A DNA stretch of 64,000 bases from Eikenella sp. (GTDB lineage: Bacteria > Pseudomonadota > Gammaproteobacteria > Burkholderiales > Neisseriaceae), in the NCBI GenBank assembly GCA_030528345.1, contig JAUMZB010000005.1:1-64000 (forward strand), in the 5' to 3' direction. The notes beneath the pieces are model-generated. The model saw nothing but the letters and a program-made list of their open reading frames with translations, was not told the origin of the DNA and did not search any database. Positions 26,345 to 36,346 of the stretch are shown here, in pieces. The first letter of the stretch is position 1. Each line of letters starts with the position of its first letter. Both the position numbers and the translations under genes were made by a program.

Positions 26345-28372
26345 TTATTTTTCCGGTTTGCCCAAGGTTTGGCGCAGAAAAACCAGTGCTGCGGCCAGTT
26401 CGGCGGCGGTTTCTTCCTGTGAGGTGTTGCCGGTGTGGCCGCCGGCGGCGGGGGCGTAGAGGCGGGCGGGAACACCGTTTTCCCGCAGGCGGGCGTGAAA
26501 TTTTAAAGCGTGGGCGGGGTGCACGCGGTCGTCGCTGAGGTGGGTGGTGATCAGGGCGGGGGGATGGGGGCGGCCGGCGGCGATATTGTGGTAGGGCGAC
26601 AGGGCTTTCAGGTAGCCTGCATCGGCGCTGTTTGCCGGGTCGCCGTATTCTTCCAGCCAGGAAGCGCCGGCCGAGAGCAGGGGGTAGCGCAGCATATCGG
26701 TGAGCGGCACTTCGCACACCAGCGCGCCGATGCGTTCGGGGGTGCGGCAGTAGGCGGCGGCGGCAATCAGGCCGCCGTTGCTGCCGCCCTGCAAGGCGAT
26801 GTTTTCGGGGCGGGCGAGCCGGCGGGCGGCCACATCGTCGGCTACGGCCAAGAGGTCGTCCACGCTTTTGTGTTTGCGTGCCGCGCCTTGGGCGGCGGCG
26901 TGCCATTGCGGGCCGAATTCGCCGCCGCCGCGCAGATTGGCCAACACAAAGGCGCCGCCTTCGGCCAGCCAGTGGCGGCCGATGCTGCCCAGATAATGCG
27001 GCAGCTCGGGCACGCCGAAGCCGCCGTAGGCATAAACAATGGTGGGCGCATCGGCCTGCCCGCTGCCCACATGGTAATACGGCACTTCGGTGCCGTCGGC
27101 GGAACGGGCGCGGTATTGGCGCACGCTCAAGCCGGCGGGGTCGAATTGCGGCTGCTGGCGGCGCAGCACGCACAGTTCCATGCGCTGCAAATCGAGGCTG
27201 TAGAGGGTGAGCGGGGTGAGGAAGTCGCTGGCGGCGATATACAGCACGTCGCCGCCCCAAGGCTGGTCGGTCAATTCCAGCGCGCCGGCGGGCAGCGTGG
27301 GCAGGTTGGCCACCGCTTCCCAGCCGCCATTGCGGAAACGCCAAGCTTTCAGGCTACCTGAAACATTGTCGAGCAGGCTGGCCACCACAAAACGCTTGGT
27401 GGTTTCCACGCTTTCCACCGACTGCCCGTGCTGCGGCTCGAACAGGCAGCAGGCTTCGCCCAAGACGCCTTTATTGAGCTTCACCGCCAGCAGGCTGCCG
27501 GCGGCGTAATGGCGGTGGGCGCGTTGCCAGCCTTCGCGCAGCTGCACCAAAAGTTGGCCGCCCAAATAGCCCACCACTTCGCAGTTTTCAGGTAGCCCCA
27601 AGGGCAGCGGCGTGCCGTCGGCAGCCACTTGGTAATACTGTTTGCTGAAAAAGCCGCCGGCCTCTTCGATGAGGTCGATGGGCGCGCCTTGGCCGTCGAG
27701 ATAGCGCCAGGCGTGCACCAACACCGATTCGGCCGGCGTTTGTAACACCGGCTGTGCTTCTTCGAAACTTTGGCCGCGCCGCATCAGCCACACTTCGCGC
27801 GGGTAGCCCGAAGCGGTGAGTTGGCGCTCGTCCCAGGCGGGGCACACCCATACGCTGTCGGCATCGCGCCAGGCAATGTGGTTTTTGCCGGCGGGAAAGT
27901 GGAAGCCGTTTGCCACAATCTGCCGCGCAGCCAAGTCGAACTCTACCGTGAAGCAGGCATCGCCGCCGTCGGGGCTGAGAAAGAGCAGGGCGCGTTCCGG
28001 GTTTTCCACATGGTGCGACACGCCTTCCAAATAAACGTCGGCGCCCAAGATGTCGTCGAAATCGGCCACCGAAAACAGCACTTCCCATTCGGGCAGGCCG
28101 GCGCGGTAGGCGGCGGCGGAGCAGACGCGGTACACGCCTTTGGGAAACTCGGCGCTCAGGTGGAAGTGGTACATGCGCGCGCGGTGTTCCTGGCAGAACG
28201 GAATCTGTTTTTCGTCCTGCAATATGCTGAGGATGTCTTGGCGTAAGGCGGCGTAGTCGGGCTGTTGTTCCAACCAGTTTTGCGTGCGGCGGTGTTCGGC
28301 TTCGGCGAAGGCTTGGGTGTCGGGGTGGCTTAGCTGTTCGAAATGGCGGAAGGGGTCGTCGTGCGGGGTCAT
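26345..28372 (-). CDS. prolyl oligopeptidase-family serine peptidase (S9A)
   Basis: This 675-residue enzyme has an N-terminal beta-propeller (about 1-390) and a C-terminal alpha/beta-hydrolase domain. The catalytic triad is visible as Ser in LQGGSNGGLIAAAAYCRTP, Asp in THLSDDRVHP and His in APAAGGHTGN. The propeller start shows RMYHFHLSAEFPKGVYR-like family sequence. No signal peptide is visible, so the enzyme is probably cytoplasmic and cleaves short peptides after proline. Several DUS copies lie within it (for example near 26607, 27350 and 27587). Confidence 0.9.
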   Translation of the reverse strand: MTPHDDPFRHFEQLSHPDTQAFAEAEHRRTQNWLEQQPDYAALRQDILSILQDEKQIPFCQEHRARMYHFHLSAEFPKGVYRVCSAAAYRAGLPEWEVLFSVADFDDILGADVYLEGVSHHVENPERALLFLSPDGGDACFTVEFDLAARQIVANGFHFPAGKNHIAWRDADSVWVCPAWDERQLTASGYPREVWLMRRGQSFEEAQPVLQTPAESVLVHAWRYLDGQGAPIDLIEEAGGFFSKQYYQVAADGTPLPLGLPENCEVVGYLGGQLLVQLREGWQRAHRHYAAGSLLAVKLNKGVLGEACCLFEPQHGQSVESVETTKRFVVASLLDNVSGSLKAWRFRNGGWEAVANLPTLPAGALELTDQPWGGDVLYIAASDFLTPLTLYSLDLQRMELCVLRRQQPQFDPAGLSVRQYRARSADGTEVPYYHVGSGQADAPTIVYAYGGFGVPELPHYLGSIGRHWLAEGGAFVLANLRGGGEFGPQWHAAAQGAARKHKSVDDLLAVADDVAARRLARPENIALQGGSNGGLIAAAAYCRTPERIGALVCEVPLTDMLRYPLLSAGASWLEEYGDPANSADAGYLKALSPYHNIAAGRPHPPALITTHLSDDRVHPAHALKFHARLRENGVPARLYAPAAGGHTGNTSQEETAAELAAALVFLRQTLGKPEK

Positions 28373-28487
28373 GGCATCACAAGCGGGGAAGGGGTTTCAG
28401 GCAGCCCGAATTGGCAGGAGGGCGCATCATAGCCTTGCCGGCGGTTTCAGGCTACCCGAAAGCCGATTTTGAAGACGGGATGAAAAA

Positions 28488-28512
28488 CACCCGCTGCGGG
28501 CGGCAGCGGGTG
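28488..28512 (-). terminator. rho-independent terminator of the surface lipoprotein gene
   Basis: CACCCGCTG and CAGCGGGTG flank a seven-base loop, followed on the minus strand by a T5 run. It is about 20 bases past the lipoprotein stop. Confidence 0.7.
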
Positions 28513-28530
28513 GTGGCGGGGCAAACGGGC

Positions 28531-29265
28531 TTATTGTTTCTTGGCGCCGAAAGCGCCGCTGAACTGGCCTTGTTGGCGGTAGACGCCGGCCATTTCGGCC
28601 GCATTCGGGCCGTAGAAGCCGCCGTTGGTTTGCACGCCGTTGCGTTCGCCGGCGAAGGTGTTGCCGCTGATGGTGGCTTGCAGATTAATCGGGGCAACAC
28701 CGGTGGGAGAGACGGTGCCGGTGAGGGTTTTGTTGGCGAAGTTGACATCAAATTTGGCGGTGCCCTGTACGGCGGTGGAGGGCGATTGGCCGCGGTGTAA
28801 AGACAAACCGCTGTATTTGACTATGCCGTTGGCAGTGGGCATTTGTTCGGTCGGCTTGCCGTGGGCGAAGAGGTAGCCCTCGGTTTGGTTGGGCAGTTTC
28901 AGGTAGCCCCAACGGGCATTGGCGAGATTGCCGCCGATGGTGCGGTGGATTTTGTCGCCGTTCAGGTCGTTGATGGAAAGAAAAGCGCCGACGCTGATGC
29001 CTTGTGGTATCAGCTCGATGGTACGGCCGGCAATGGTGATTTGGTTGATGTCGTTGGTGTGGCTGACAGGCGCGGTGCCTCGGGGCGAGCCGTTTTGATT
29101 GACGGTGAGCAGTTGGCCGTTGACGGAAGGGGTGTTGGCACCGGGATTACCGGGGTTGCCGGGATTGAAAGACTGATTGTTGCCGCCGCCGCCACCGCTG
29201 CTGCCGCAGGCAGACAGGGCTAAGGCGGAGAGGGCGATAAGGGCGGGTAGGTAACGTTTCTGCAT
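28531..29265 (-). CDS. TbpB-like (Slam-dependent type) surface lipoprotein
   Basis: This 244-residue lipoprotein has the signal sequence LIALSALALSAC (Cys20), followed by a glycine- and asparagine-rich anchor peptide. The C-terminal half (AKFDVNFANKTLTGTVS, then ISGNTFAGERNG and GGFYGPNAAEMAGVYRQQGQ) is the eight-stranded barrel pattern of TbpB lobes and factor H-binding proteins, ending FSGAFGAKKQ. Neisserial lipoproteins of this type are displayed on the cell surface by Slam translocators. No Slam gene lies in this window. The ligand is unknown. AGGAGTT precedes the start. Confidence 0.75.
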   Translation of the reverse strand: MQKRYLPALIALSALALSACGSSGGGGGNNQSFNPGNPGNPGANTPSVNGQLLTVNQNGSPRGTAPVSHTNDINQITIAGRTIELIPQGISVGAFLSINDLNGDKIHRTIGGNLANARWGYLKLPNQTEGYLFAHGKPTEQMPTANGIVKYSGLSLHRGQSPSTAVQGTAKFDVNFANKTLTGTVSPTGVAPINLQATISGNTFAGERNGVQTNGGFYGPNAAEMAGVYRQQGQFSGAFGAKKQ

Positions 29266-29471
29266 GGTAACAACTCCTGAATCGTTATTGGTGGAATTTA
29301 AGTGTGCCTGTAAAGCGGTGGCAGTGTAGCACGTTTCCAGGGGCGGGGGATTTGCTGTAGCGGGGAAAACTTGTTATAGAGGCTTTCAGGTAGCCTGCGG
29401 TGCGGTTTTCGCGCCATAGGCTGCCTGAGAGCCGGCATTTGTTTGGATGAGGGTGGAGAAAGTATAAAGTG

Positions 29472-30188
29472 ATGAAGCGGCGTATTTTGATGTTGGGCGG
29501 TTTTGCCTTGGGCGATTATCCGCTGCACGCTTTGGCGGCGGCTTTGCAGGATGACGGCTATGCGGCGCTGCCGGTACCGCTGCCGCAGGATGAGGATTGG
29601 CCGGCAGGGCTGGCGGCGGTGTGCCGGCGATACGCTTTGGGCGCGGACGATGTGGTGTTGGGTTGGTCTTTGGGCGGCCAGTTGGCGGCCTTGCTGGCGG
29701 CGGCGGCGGGCTGCCGGCTGGTAACGTTGGCCTCCAGCCCCAAGTTTTGCGCCGATGAAGATTGGGCGGGCGGCATGGCGGCGGAGGCGTTTGCGCGTTT
29801 TGTGCGCCGGCAGGAAGCGCAGCCCGAGCAGAATGTGGCGCAGTTTGCCGCGCTGGCGGGCATGGGCGACGATTGCCCGCAGTTGCGGCAAATCGTGCGC
29901 GAAGTGCGCGCCCGGGTGCCCGAAGGCGAAGGGCAGGCGGCAGTGAATTTGCGGCATTTGGGTTGGCTGGCGCGGCTGGATACTTTCGCCTGCCTGCACC
30001 GTTTGCCTGTGCCGCAATTGCACCTCTTGGGCGAAAATGATGTACTCTTCGACTCCGCCGCGGTGGCGGCACGGCTGCCGCAGCGGCCGGATGTGCAGGT
30101 GCGGCTGTTGGCCGGTGCCGGCCATCTGCTGCCGCTCACCCGCGCCCAAGCCTGCGCCGAGGCGGTGCATGCTTTTTTAACCCCTTAA
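29472..30188 (+). CDS. bioH: pimeloyl-ACP methyl ester esterase-like hydrolase (BioH type)
   Basis: BioH removes the methyl group from pimeloyl-ACP methyl ester, ending the BioC-BioH route to pimelate. The 238-residue alpha/beta-hydrolase carries the nucleophile in [15 protein letters not shown], followed by [12 protein letters not shown] as in BioH. The acid is in [10 protein letters not shown] and the histidine in [18 protein letters not shown] one codon upstream is a second possible start. It is the first gene of the biotin operon, ending 17 bases before bioA. Confidence 0.82.
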   Translation: MKRRILMLGGFALGDYPLHALAAALQDDGYAALPVPLPQDEDWPAGLAAVCRRYALGADDVVLGWSLGGQLAALLAAAAGCRLVTLASSPKFCADEDWAGGMAAEAFARFVRRQEAQPEQNVAQFAALAGMGDDCPQLRQIVREVRARVPEGEGQAAVNLRHLGWLARLDTFACLHRLPVPQLHLLGENDVLFDSAAVAARLPQRPDVQVRLLAGAGHLLPLTRAQACAEAVHAFLTP

Positions 30189-30205
30189 TCTGCCGAAACA
30201 AATCC

Positions 30206-31486
30206 ATGCCGAATTCCGCTGTGAACCCGCTTCAATTCGACCAACACCATCTCTGGCATCCCTACACGTCCATGACCCGCCCGCTGCCCGCCTTTTTGGT
30301 AAAACGGGCGCAGGGAGCGGAAATCGAGCTGCAAGACGGCACGCGCCTGATTGACGGCATGTCTTCCTGGTGGTGCGCCATCCACGGCTACAACCATCCC
30401 GTGCTCAATCAGGCGGTGCAAGACCAGCTGGCCGAGATGTCGCACATCATGTTCGGCGGGCTCACCCACCGGCCGGCCATTGAGTTGGGTGAGTTGCTGC
30501 TGTCGATTGTGCCGCCGCAGATGGACAAAATCTTTTATGCCGATTCCGGCTCGGTGGCGGTGGAGGTGGCGCTGAAAATGGCGGTGCAGTATTGGGCGGG
30601 CGTGGGGCGGCCGCAGAAAAACAATATCGCCACCGTGCGCAGCGGCTACCACGGCGACACTTGGAATGCGATGTCGGTGTGCGATCCGGTCAACGGCATG
30701 CACCACATTTTCGGCAGCAGCCTGCCGCAGCGCCTGTTTGCCGATGCGCCCGCCGTGCGTTTCGGCGAGGCTTGGCGCGAAGAAGATTTGGATTCGGTGC
30801 GCCGCCTGTTTGCGCGCCACGGCGGCGAGATTGCCGCGTTTATTATTGAGCCGGTGGTGCAGGGCGCGGGCGGGATGTTTTTCTACCACCCCGACTACCT
30901 GCGCGGTTTGGCCGCTTTGTGCCGCGAGCACGATATTTTGCTGGTGTTCGACGAAATCGCCACCGGCTTTGCCCGCACAGGCCGCCTGTTTGCCTGGGAG
31001 CACGCCGGCGTGGCGCCCGATATTATGTGTTTGGGCAAGGCGCTCACCGGCGGCTATATGACGCTCTCGGCGGTGCTGGTCACGCGGCAGGTGGCCGAGG
31101 GCATCAGCGAGGGCGGCGGCGTGTTGATGCACGGCCCCACCTTTATGGCCAATCCGCTGGCTTGCGCGGCGGCGTTGGCCTCCACCCGCCTGCTGCTCGC
31201 GCAAGATTGGCAGGCCAATATCCGCCGCATCGAAAGCCGTTTGCAGGGCTTGCGGGCGGCACGCGATTGCGTTCAGGTAGCCGATGTGCGCGTATTGGGC
31301 GCCATCGGCGTGGTGGCGCTCACCCGTGCGGCAGACATGGATAAAGTGCAGCGCCTGCTGCCGCAATTGGGCGTGTGGCTGCGGCCGTTCGGGCGTTTGG
31401 TGTATTTGATGCCGCCTTATGTGATCAGCAACGAACAGTTGGATCATTTGGTGGCGCAAACCCTGCAACTGGTGGCCGAGCTATGA
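30206..31486 (+). CDS. bioA: adenosylmethionine-8-amino-7-oxononanoate aminotransferase
   Basis: BioA converts KAPA to DAPA using S-adenosylmethionine and PLP. The 426-residue protein starts [20 protein letters not shown], the BioA signature. It has [44 protein letters not shown] and the PLP lysine in [11 protein letters not shown]. Its stop overlaps the bioF start. A DUS near 31275 encodes VQVAD within the C-terminal domain. Confidence 0.96.
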   Translation: MPNSAVNPLQFDQHHLWHPYTSMTRPLPAFLVKRAQGAEIELQDGTRLIDGMSSWWCAIHGYNHPVLNQAVQDQLAEMSHIMFGGLTHRPAIELGELLLSIVPPQMDKIFYADSGSVAVEVALKMAVQYWAGVGRPQKNNIATVRSGYHGDTWNAMSVCDPVNGMHHIFGSSLPQRLFADAPAVRFGEAWREEDLDSVRRLFARHGGEIAAFIIEPVVQGAGGMFFYHPDYLRGLAALCREHDILLVFDEIATGFARTGRLFAWEHAGVAPDIMCLGKALTGGYMTLSAVLVTRQVAEGISEGGGVLMHGPTFMANPLACAAALASTRLLLAQDWQANIRRIESRLQGLRAARDCVQVADVRVLGAIGVVALTRAADMDKVQRLLPQLGVWLRPFGRLVYLMPPYVISNEQLDHLVAQTLQLVAEL

Positions 31487-32652
31487 GCAGGCTACCTGAA
31501 AGCTGGCAGGCTTGGCTGGCCGGCCGCATGGCGGAAAAAGAAGCGGCGCACAATCAAAGACGGCTGCAGCCTTTGGCGCGGCAGGGCGTGTATGTGCGGC
31601 ATCAGGGGCGGTGCTTGGTAAATCTGGCCGGCAACGATTATCTGGGCATCGGCGCCGACACCGAGTGGCTGGCCGAGTTTTGGGCGCAAACGCCGCCCGA
31701 AGAGCGTTTGCCGTCCGCCTCCGCTTCCCAGCTGCTGGCCGGCCATGCGCCTGCCCACCGGCGCTTGGAACACACGCTGACCGAGTTGTTTCAAGCGCCC
31801 GCCGCCGTCGGCTTTAGCAGCGGCTACCAAATGAACCAGGGCTTGTTGGCGGCCTTGGCCGGCGGGCGGCACACGCTGGTGTTGGCCGACAAACTGGTGC
31901 ACGCCAGCATGGTGGACGGCATTTTGCTGGCCAAAGCGCCGTTCCGCCGCTACCGCCACAACGATATGGCGCATCTGGCCGATTTGCTCGCGCGGCACCA
32001 CCGCGATTACGAACGCATCTTGATCGTGACCGAAAGCATTTTCAGCATGGACGGCGACGAGGCGGATTTGGCGCAGCTGGTGCGCCTCAAACGGCAATAT
32101 GCCAATGTGGCGCTGTATGTGGATGAAGCCCATGCCGTGGGCGTGCGCGGCCAAAAAGGGCTGGGCTGTGCCGAAGAAGCCGGCTGCATCGGCGAAATCG
32201 ATTTTTTGGTGGGCACCTTCGGCAAGGCGCTCGGCTCGATGGGCGGCTACCTGATTTGCAACGACTTGGTGCGCCGCTATGTGGTGAACCATGTGCGGCC
32301 GCTGATTTTCAGCACCGCCCTGCCGCCCCTCAATGCGGCGTGGACCGATTTCGTGTTGCGCCGCCTGCCCGCTTTGCACGAGCGCCGCCGCCATCTGGCC
32401 GCCATCAGCCGCCGCTTGGCCGATGCCGTGCGCGAAAAATACGGCGTTTGCCCCTCCACCTCGCACATCGTGCCGCTGATCACCGGCGCCAACCAAGCGG
32501 CCTTGGACAAAGCCGCCGAGCTGATGCGGCAGGGTTTTTACGCCGCCGCCATTCGCCCGCCCACCGTGCCGCCGCAACAGGCGCGGGTGCGTTTCAGCCT
32601 GAGCGCGGCCTTAGACCGCGACACCGTGGCCAGGCTGGCGGAGGCGCTATGA
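31483..32652 (+). CDS. bioF: 8-amino-7-oxononanoate synthase
   Basis: BioF condenses pimeloyl-ACP with alanine to KAPA. The 389-residue PLP enzyme shows [13 protein letters not shown], the glycine-rich [42 protein letters not shown] and the PLP lysine in [16 protein letters not shown]. The ATG overlaps the bioA stop (ATGA at 31483-31486). The first codons (MSRLPES) are written by an uptake sequence, AGGCTACCTGAA, placed directly behind the start. Confidence 0.95.
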   Translation: MSRLPESWQAWLAGRMAEKEAAHNQRRLQPLARQGVYVRHQGRCLVNLAGNDYLGIGADTEWLAEFWAQTPPEERLPSASASQLLAGHAPAHRRLEHTLTELFQAPAAVGFSSGYQMNQGLLAALAGGRHTLVLADKLVHASMVDGILLAKAPFRRYRHNDMAHLADLLARHHRDYERILIVTESIFSMDGDEADLAQLVRLKRQYANVALYVDEAHAVGVRGQKGLGCAEEAGCIGEIDFLVGTFGKALGSMGGYLICNDLVRRYVVNHVRPLIFSTALPPLNAAWTDFVLRRLPALHERRRHLAAISRRLADAVREKYGVCPSTSHIVPLITGANQAALDKAAELMRQGFYAAAIRPPTVPPQQARVRFSLSAALDRDTVARLAEAL

Positions 32653-33395
32653 TTTGCCCCGATTTGGTGAAAAGCCGTTTTGAAAAATCGTTTGCCACGT
32701 ACGACGCCCACGCCGCCGTGCAGGCCGACGTGAGCCGCCGCCTGTTTGAGGCATGGCAGCGGCAGCGTCCGCCGGCCGGCCGCCTGCTCGAATTGGGCTG
32801 CGGTACCGGCCAGCTCACCCGCCGCCTCGCCGGCCTGAACGGGCTGGAGCGCGTGTATCTGAACGATTTGTGCCGCCAGTCGGCCGGTTTGACCGCATTG
32901 TTTCCTGCCGGCTGCGCCCGTTTTCTCGCCGGCGATATGGAAAGCGTGGCGCTGCCGCAGGATTTGGACGCCGTGTTGTCTGCCTCCGCCGTGCAATGGG
33001 TCAACGATTTGCCCCGCCTGCTCGGGTGTTGCGCCCGCAGCCTCAAGCGCGGCGGCTGGCTGGTGTTGTCCAGCTTCGGCCCGCAGCACTACGCCGAAAT
33101 CAAAGCCCTCACCGGCATCGGGCTGGCCTATCACGAGCTCGCGCAATACCGCGATTGGCTCGCACCGCAATTCGAACTGGTGTGGACGGCGGAAGAAACA
33201 CGCCGCCTGCTGTTTGAACGGCCGGCGGCGGTGTTGGCGCATATGCGGCACACCGGCGTTTCCGGCGTGCGCCGCACCCCTTGGAGCCGGCGGCAATGGC
33301 AGGCTTTTGCCGCCGACTACGCCGCACGTTTCGGCAGCCCTGCCGGCGTGCCGCTTACCTACCACCCCCTTTGGATTTTGGCGAGAAAAAAATGA
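32649..33395 (+). CDS. bioC: malonyl-ACP O-methyltransferase
   Basis: BioC methylates malonyl-ACP so that it can be elongated by the fatty acid machinery toward pimelate. The 248-residue SAM methyltransferase begins VKSRFEKSFATYDAHAAVQ and has motif I in LLELGCGTGQLTRRL. VLSASAVQWVNDLPRLL and LVLSSFGPQHYAEI follow. Its ATG overlaps the bioF stop and its stop overlaps the bioD start. The longer in-frame region before 32649 lies inside bioF and is not part of the gene. Confidence 0.94.
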   Translation: MICPDLVKSRFEKSFATYDAHAAVQADVSRRLFEAWQRQRPPAGRLLELGCGTGQLTRRLAGLNGLERVYLNDLCRQSAGLTALFPAGCARFLAGDMESVALPQDLDAVLSASAVQWVNDLPRLLGCCARSLKRGGWLVLSSFGPQHYAEIKALTGIGLAYHELAQYRDWLAPQFELVWTAEETRRLLFERPAAVLAHMRHTGVSGVRRTPWSRRQWQAFAADYAARFGSPAGVPLTYHPLWILARKK

Positions 33396-34048
33396 CCCCC
33401 CTGCGCGGCACATATTTTATCGGCGGCATCGACACCGATGCCGGCAAAACCTTTGCCACCGGCTATCTGGCCGCCCGCGCGGCCGAAGCCGGCGGCCGCG
33501 TGATCACCCACAAACCGGTGCAAACCGGCTGCACCGGCCTCTCAGACGACATCGCCCGCCATCGCGCCATCATGGGTTGCGGCTTATTGCCCGAAGACCG
33601 CGAAAAACTCACCATGCCGCAAATGTTTCCCTACCCCTGCTCGCCCCATCTGGCCGCAGCTCTGGCCGGCCGCGCCATCGACTTTGCCGCCATTCATCAT
33701 TCCCTGGCTGTCTTGCAGCAGCGTTACGACACCATACTGATCGAAGGCGCCGGCGGCCTGCTGGTGCCCCTGCGGGAAAACTATTTGCAAATCGACTGGG
33801 TGCGCGAGCAGCAATGGCCGGTGATTTTGGTGAGCAGCGGCAAACTCGGCAGCATCAACCACACCCTGCTCAGCCTCGAGGCCCTGCGCGGGCGCGGCAT
33901 CCCCCTGGCCGGCCTGGCCTACAACGATTTCTTCCGCAGCCAAGACGACACCATTCACCAAAACACCCGCCACTATCTGCAAGGCTACCTGAAACGGCAT
34001 TTCCCAGAGGCCGCCTGGTGGGACATTCCTTGCTTGACCGGGGTGTGA
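33392..34048 (+). CDS. bioD: dethiobiotin synthetase
   Basis: BioD closes the ureido ring of dethiobiotin with CO2 and ATP. The 218-residue protein has the P-loop GGIDTDAGKTFATGYLA, the segment KPVQTGC and the DAPA-binding IEGAGGLLVPL. The start at 33392 overlaps the bioC stop. bioB is not in the window. An internal DUS encodes QGYLKRH near the C-terminus, and an inverted DUS pair follows the stop. Confidence 0.94.
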   Translation: MTPLRGTYFIGGIDTDAGKTFATGYLAARAAEAGGRVITHKPVQTGCTGLSDDIARHRAIMGCGLLPEDREKLTMPQMFPYPCSPHLAAALAGRAIDFAAIHHSLAVLQQRYDTILIEGAGGLLVPLRENYLQIDWVREQQWPVILVSSGKLGSINHTLLSLEALRGRGIPLAGLAYNDFFRSQDDTIHQNTRHYLQGYLKRHFPEAAWWDIPCLTGV

Positions 34049-34052
34049 GCAA

Positions 34053-34083
34053 GCTTTCAGGTAGCCTCAGGCTACCTGAAAGC
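34053..34083. terminator. inverted DUS pair ending the biotin operon
   Basis: GCTTTCAGGTAGCCT is followed almost directly by AGGCTACCTGAAAGC, giving a near-perfect stem five bases past the bioD stop. Confidence 0.75.
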
Positions 34084-34253
34084 CCAGTAACCATGGATGA
34101 GCAATCCCATTTTTAACTGACTATCTGGTATGGTCCTTAAATGGATCATGTGCCTGGAGTCCGGTACAACTGAACGGGTTTGGGCGTGAAAATACCCATA
34201 CTATGTGTGATTAGCCGGGCAGCCATCACTCATTTTATTTAGGAGACAACATT

Positions 34254-36284
34254 ATGAAACCGAAAGCCCCAAGCACCAGCGAAGAATTGTTCCATCAGGC
34301 CGCCTTGCAAAGCAGCCGTTTGTTGGCTCAGGCCCAGAGCAGAATCATTCGTGGAGACAATGGAACAAACCATTTGAGCGGCGATTCTGAAGATGACGAA
34401 ATTTACGGCTATGGTGGAAGAGACTGGCTATATGGAGGATACGGTAACGACACACTCTATGGCGGCGGGGATGGAGATCATATTTATGGTCAAGACGGGA
34501 ACGATGATCTTTACGGCGAGGATGGTGACGATTATCTGGCCGGCGGAGATGGCGATGACAAGCTCTATGGCGGCCGCGGTGATGATGAGGTTGACGGTGG
34601 CAGAGGTAATGATACCTACCTATTTGATGCCGCTTTTGGTTTGGACGAGATAGCGGAATTAGAAGGCCATGACCGCATCGAATTTACCGCCCACCGGCGC
34701 GATCAGATCGCCATCCAAAGGGAATACGGAGAATTACTGCTGGTGGCGGGCAGCAACGACATCGTGCATGTGGAATCTTTTTTTGACCAAGCGGCCAGCC
34801 GCATTGAAAGCATCCGCTTTGCTGATCAAACCGAACTGAGCTTGGAAGACATTTGGGCCCAATTCGAGCAACCGAACGCCCAGCACATCAACGGCAGCGG
34901 CAAGTTGCACGGCAGCCGCTTCCATGACGTTTTAAACGGCCAAAACGGCGATGATTTCCTCTACGGTTATCGAGGTGACGACATTCTTCGGGGCGGTCAG
35001 GGCAATGACGTGTTGGGCGGTGACGATGGCAACGATGTTTTGGAAGGCGGAGACGGTAACGATGTTCTCCTTGCCGGCGAGGGAGATGACATACTGGATG
35101 GCGGCAGCGGCGATGACGAGTTGAATGGCGGCAGAGGCAATGACACCTACCGCTTCGTTGCCGCCTTCGGGTGGGATGAGATTTGGAATTGGGAGGGTGC
35201 CGACCGCATCGAGTTCAGCCACCACAAACGTGCCGATGTCCGTTTCAGCCGCGGCAGCGCAGATCATCAGGATCGGCTGCTGATTGACACTACAGATGGC
35301 AGCCGAATCACGGTAATGTGGCATTTTATTAATCCCAATAGGCCATCGATCGACAGCATCCGCTTTGCCGACGGCAGCACCCTTCAGGCTGCCGACTTCC
35401 TCAAACCCTATCTGATCAACGGCAATGCCGGCCACAACACCCTCCACGGCAGTTTTGGCCATGACGAAATGTACGGCCGCAACGGCAACGACAAACTCTA
35501 TGCCCGCGAAGGCGACGATGTCCTCTACGGCGGCCACGGCAACGACGTGCTCGACGGCGGCAGCGGCAGCGACCAACTCTACGGAGATGCCGGCAACGAC
35601 CAACTCTACGGCCGCGACGGAAACGACCGCCTCTCCGGCGGTGCCGGAGACGACAAGCTCTACGCCGGCCACGGCAACGATGTGCTCGACGGTGGCAGCG
35701 GTTACGACCAGCTCTACGGCGACGTCGGCAACGACCAGCTCTACGGCCGCGAACAAAACGACCTCCTTTCCGGCGGTGCCGGTGAGGATGTCCTCTACGG
35801 GGGCAGCGGCAACGACAAACTCTACGGCGGCAGTGACCAAGACAAACTCTATGGCGATGAAGGCAACGACCAACTTTACGGTGATGCCGGCAACGATCTG
35901 CTCAGCGGCGGTGCCGGCAACGACCGTCTCTTCGGCGGCACCGGTAGCGACGTGCTGTACGGCGGTGCTGGCAAAGACACCTTCGTTTTCGACAGCGTCT
36001 TGGGCGGCAGCAATGTGGATATCGTAAAAGACTTTAGCCGCGGCACCGACCTGCTGGCTTTGGGCAAATCCATCTTCGGCGGCTTGGGCAGCAGCATCGA
36101 AGCGGCCGAATTCGGTTTGGGCAGCAGCGCAGCCAACAGCAGCCAGCGCATTCTGTTCAACCAGGCAGACGGCAAACTGTATTACGATGCCGACGGCCTC
36201 GGCGGCGGTGTCGCCGTCCATTTTGCCACCCTACAAGGAACGGGGCTGAATCAGCTCGACCATACCAGCTTTAGCCTGATTTAA
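34254..36284 (+). CDS. RTX calcium-binding repeat protein without catalytic domain
   Basis: This 676-residue acidic protein is built almost wholly of GGxGxDxLx nonapeptides, in blocks at about 30-120, 218-300 and 390-595. Two related spacer modules sit between them: GNDTYLFDAAFGLDEIAELE and GNDTYRFVAAFGWDEIWNWE, each ending in SIRFADx. They resemble the haemolysin-type Ca-binding-related domain. The last 80 residues (KDTFVFDSVLGGSNVDIVKD, ending HTSFSLI) look like the M10/serralysin C-terminal secretion domain, so type I export is likely. There is no N-terminal signal peptide and no protease, lipase or pore domain. No ABC/HlyD genes are adjacent. TAGGAGA precedes the start. The upstream 170 bases hold no gene. 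Confidence 0.85.
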   Translation: MKPKAPSTSEELFHQAALQSSRLLAQAQSRIIRGDNGTNHLSGDSEDDEIYGYGGRDWLYGGYGNDTLYGGGDGDHIYGQDGNDDLYGEDGDDYLAGGDGDDKLYGGRGDDEVDGGRGNDTYLFDAAFGLDEIAELEGHDRIEFTAHRRDQIAIQREYGELLLVAGSNDIVHVESFFDQAASRIESIRFADQTELSLEDIWAQFEQPNAQHINGSGKLHGSRFHDVLNGQNGDDFLYGYRGDDILRGGQGNDVLGGDDGNDVLEGGDGNDVLLAGEGDDILDGGSGDDELNGGRGNDTYRFVAAFGWDEIWNWEGADRIEFSHHKRADVRFSRGSADHQDRLLIDTTDGSRITVMWHFINPNRPSIDSIRFADGSTLQAADFLKPYLINGNAGHNTLHGSFGHDEMYGRNGNDKLYAREGDDVLYGGHGNDVLDGGSGSDQLYGDAGNDQLYGRDGNDRLSGGAGDDKLYAGHGNDVLDGGSGYDQLYGDVGNDQLYGREQNDLLSGGAGEDVLYGGSGNDKLYGGSDQDKLYGDEGNDQLYGDAGNDLLSGGAGNDRLFGGTGSDVLYGGAGKDTFVFDSVLGGSNVDIVKDFSRGTDLLALGKSIFGGLGSSIEAAEFGLGSSAANSSQRILFNQADGKLYYDADGLGGGVAVHFATLQGTGLNQLDHTSFSLI

Positions 36285-36313
36285 AGCCTGATGTAAACCG
36301 CACCCGTGTTTGG

Positions 36314-36346
36314 CTTTCAGGTAGCCTCAGGCTATCTGAAAACCAC
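36314..36346. terminator. inverted DUS pair after the RTX gene
   Basis: GGCTTTCAGGTAGCCT faces AGGCTATCTGAAA, one mismatch from the standard, 30 bases past the RTX stop. Confidence 0.6.

Noticed and set aside
29266-29471. BirA operator before the biotin operon
   Set aside because: I looked for a TTGTAAAC-type dyad in the divergent gap and found no convincing one; only a DUS pair is present.
34263-36050. CRISPR-like periodicity in the RTX gene
   Set aside because: The repeats are 27-base multiples encoding nonapeptides in frame, without unique spacers; they are coding repeats.
34932-36221. 429-codon open frame opposite the RTX gene
   Set aside because: Its sequence is a periodic Val/Ala/Ile pattern that simply reflects the RTX repeats read backwards.
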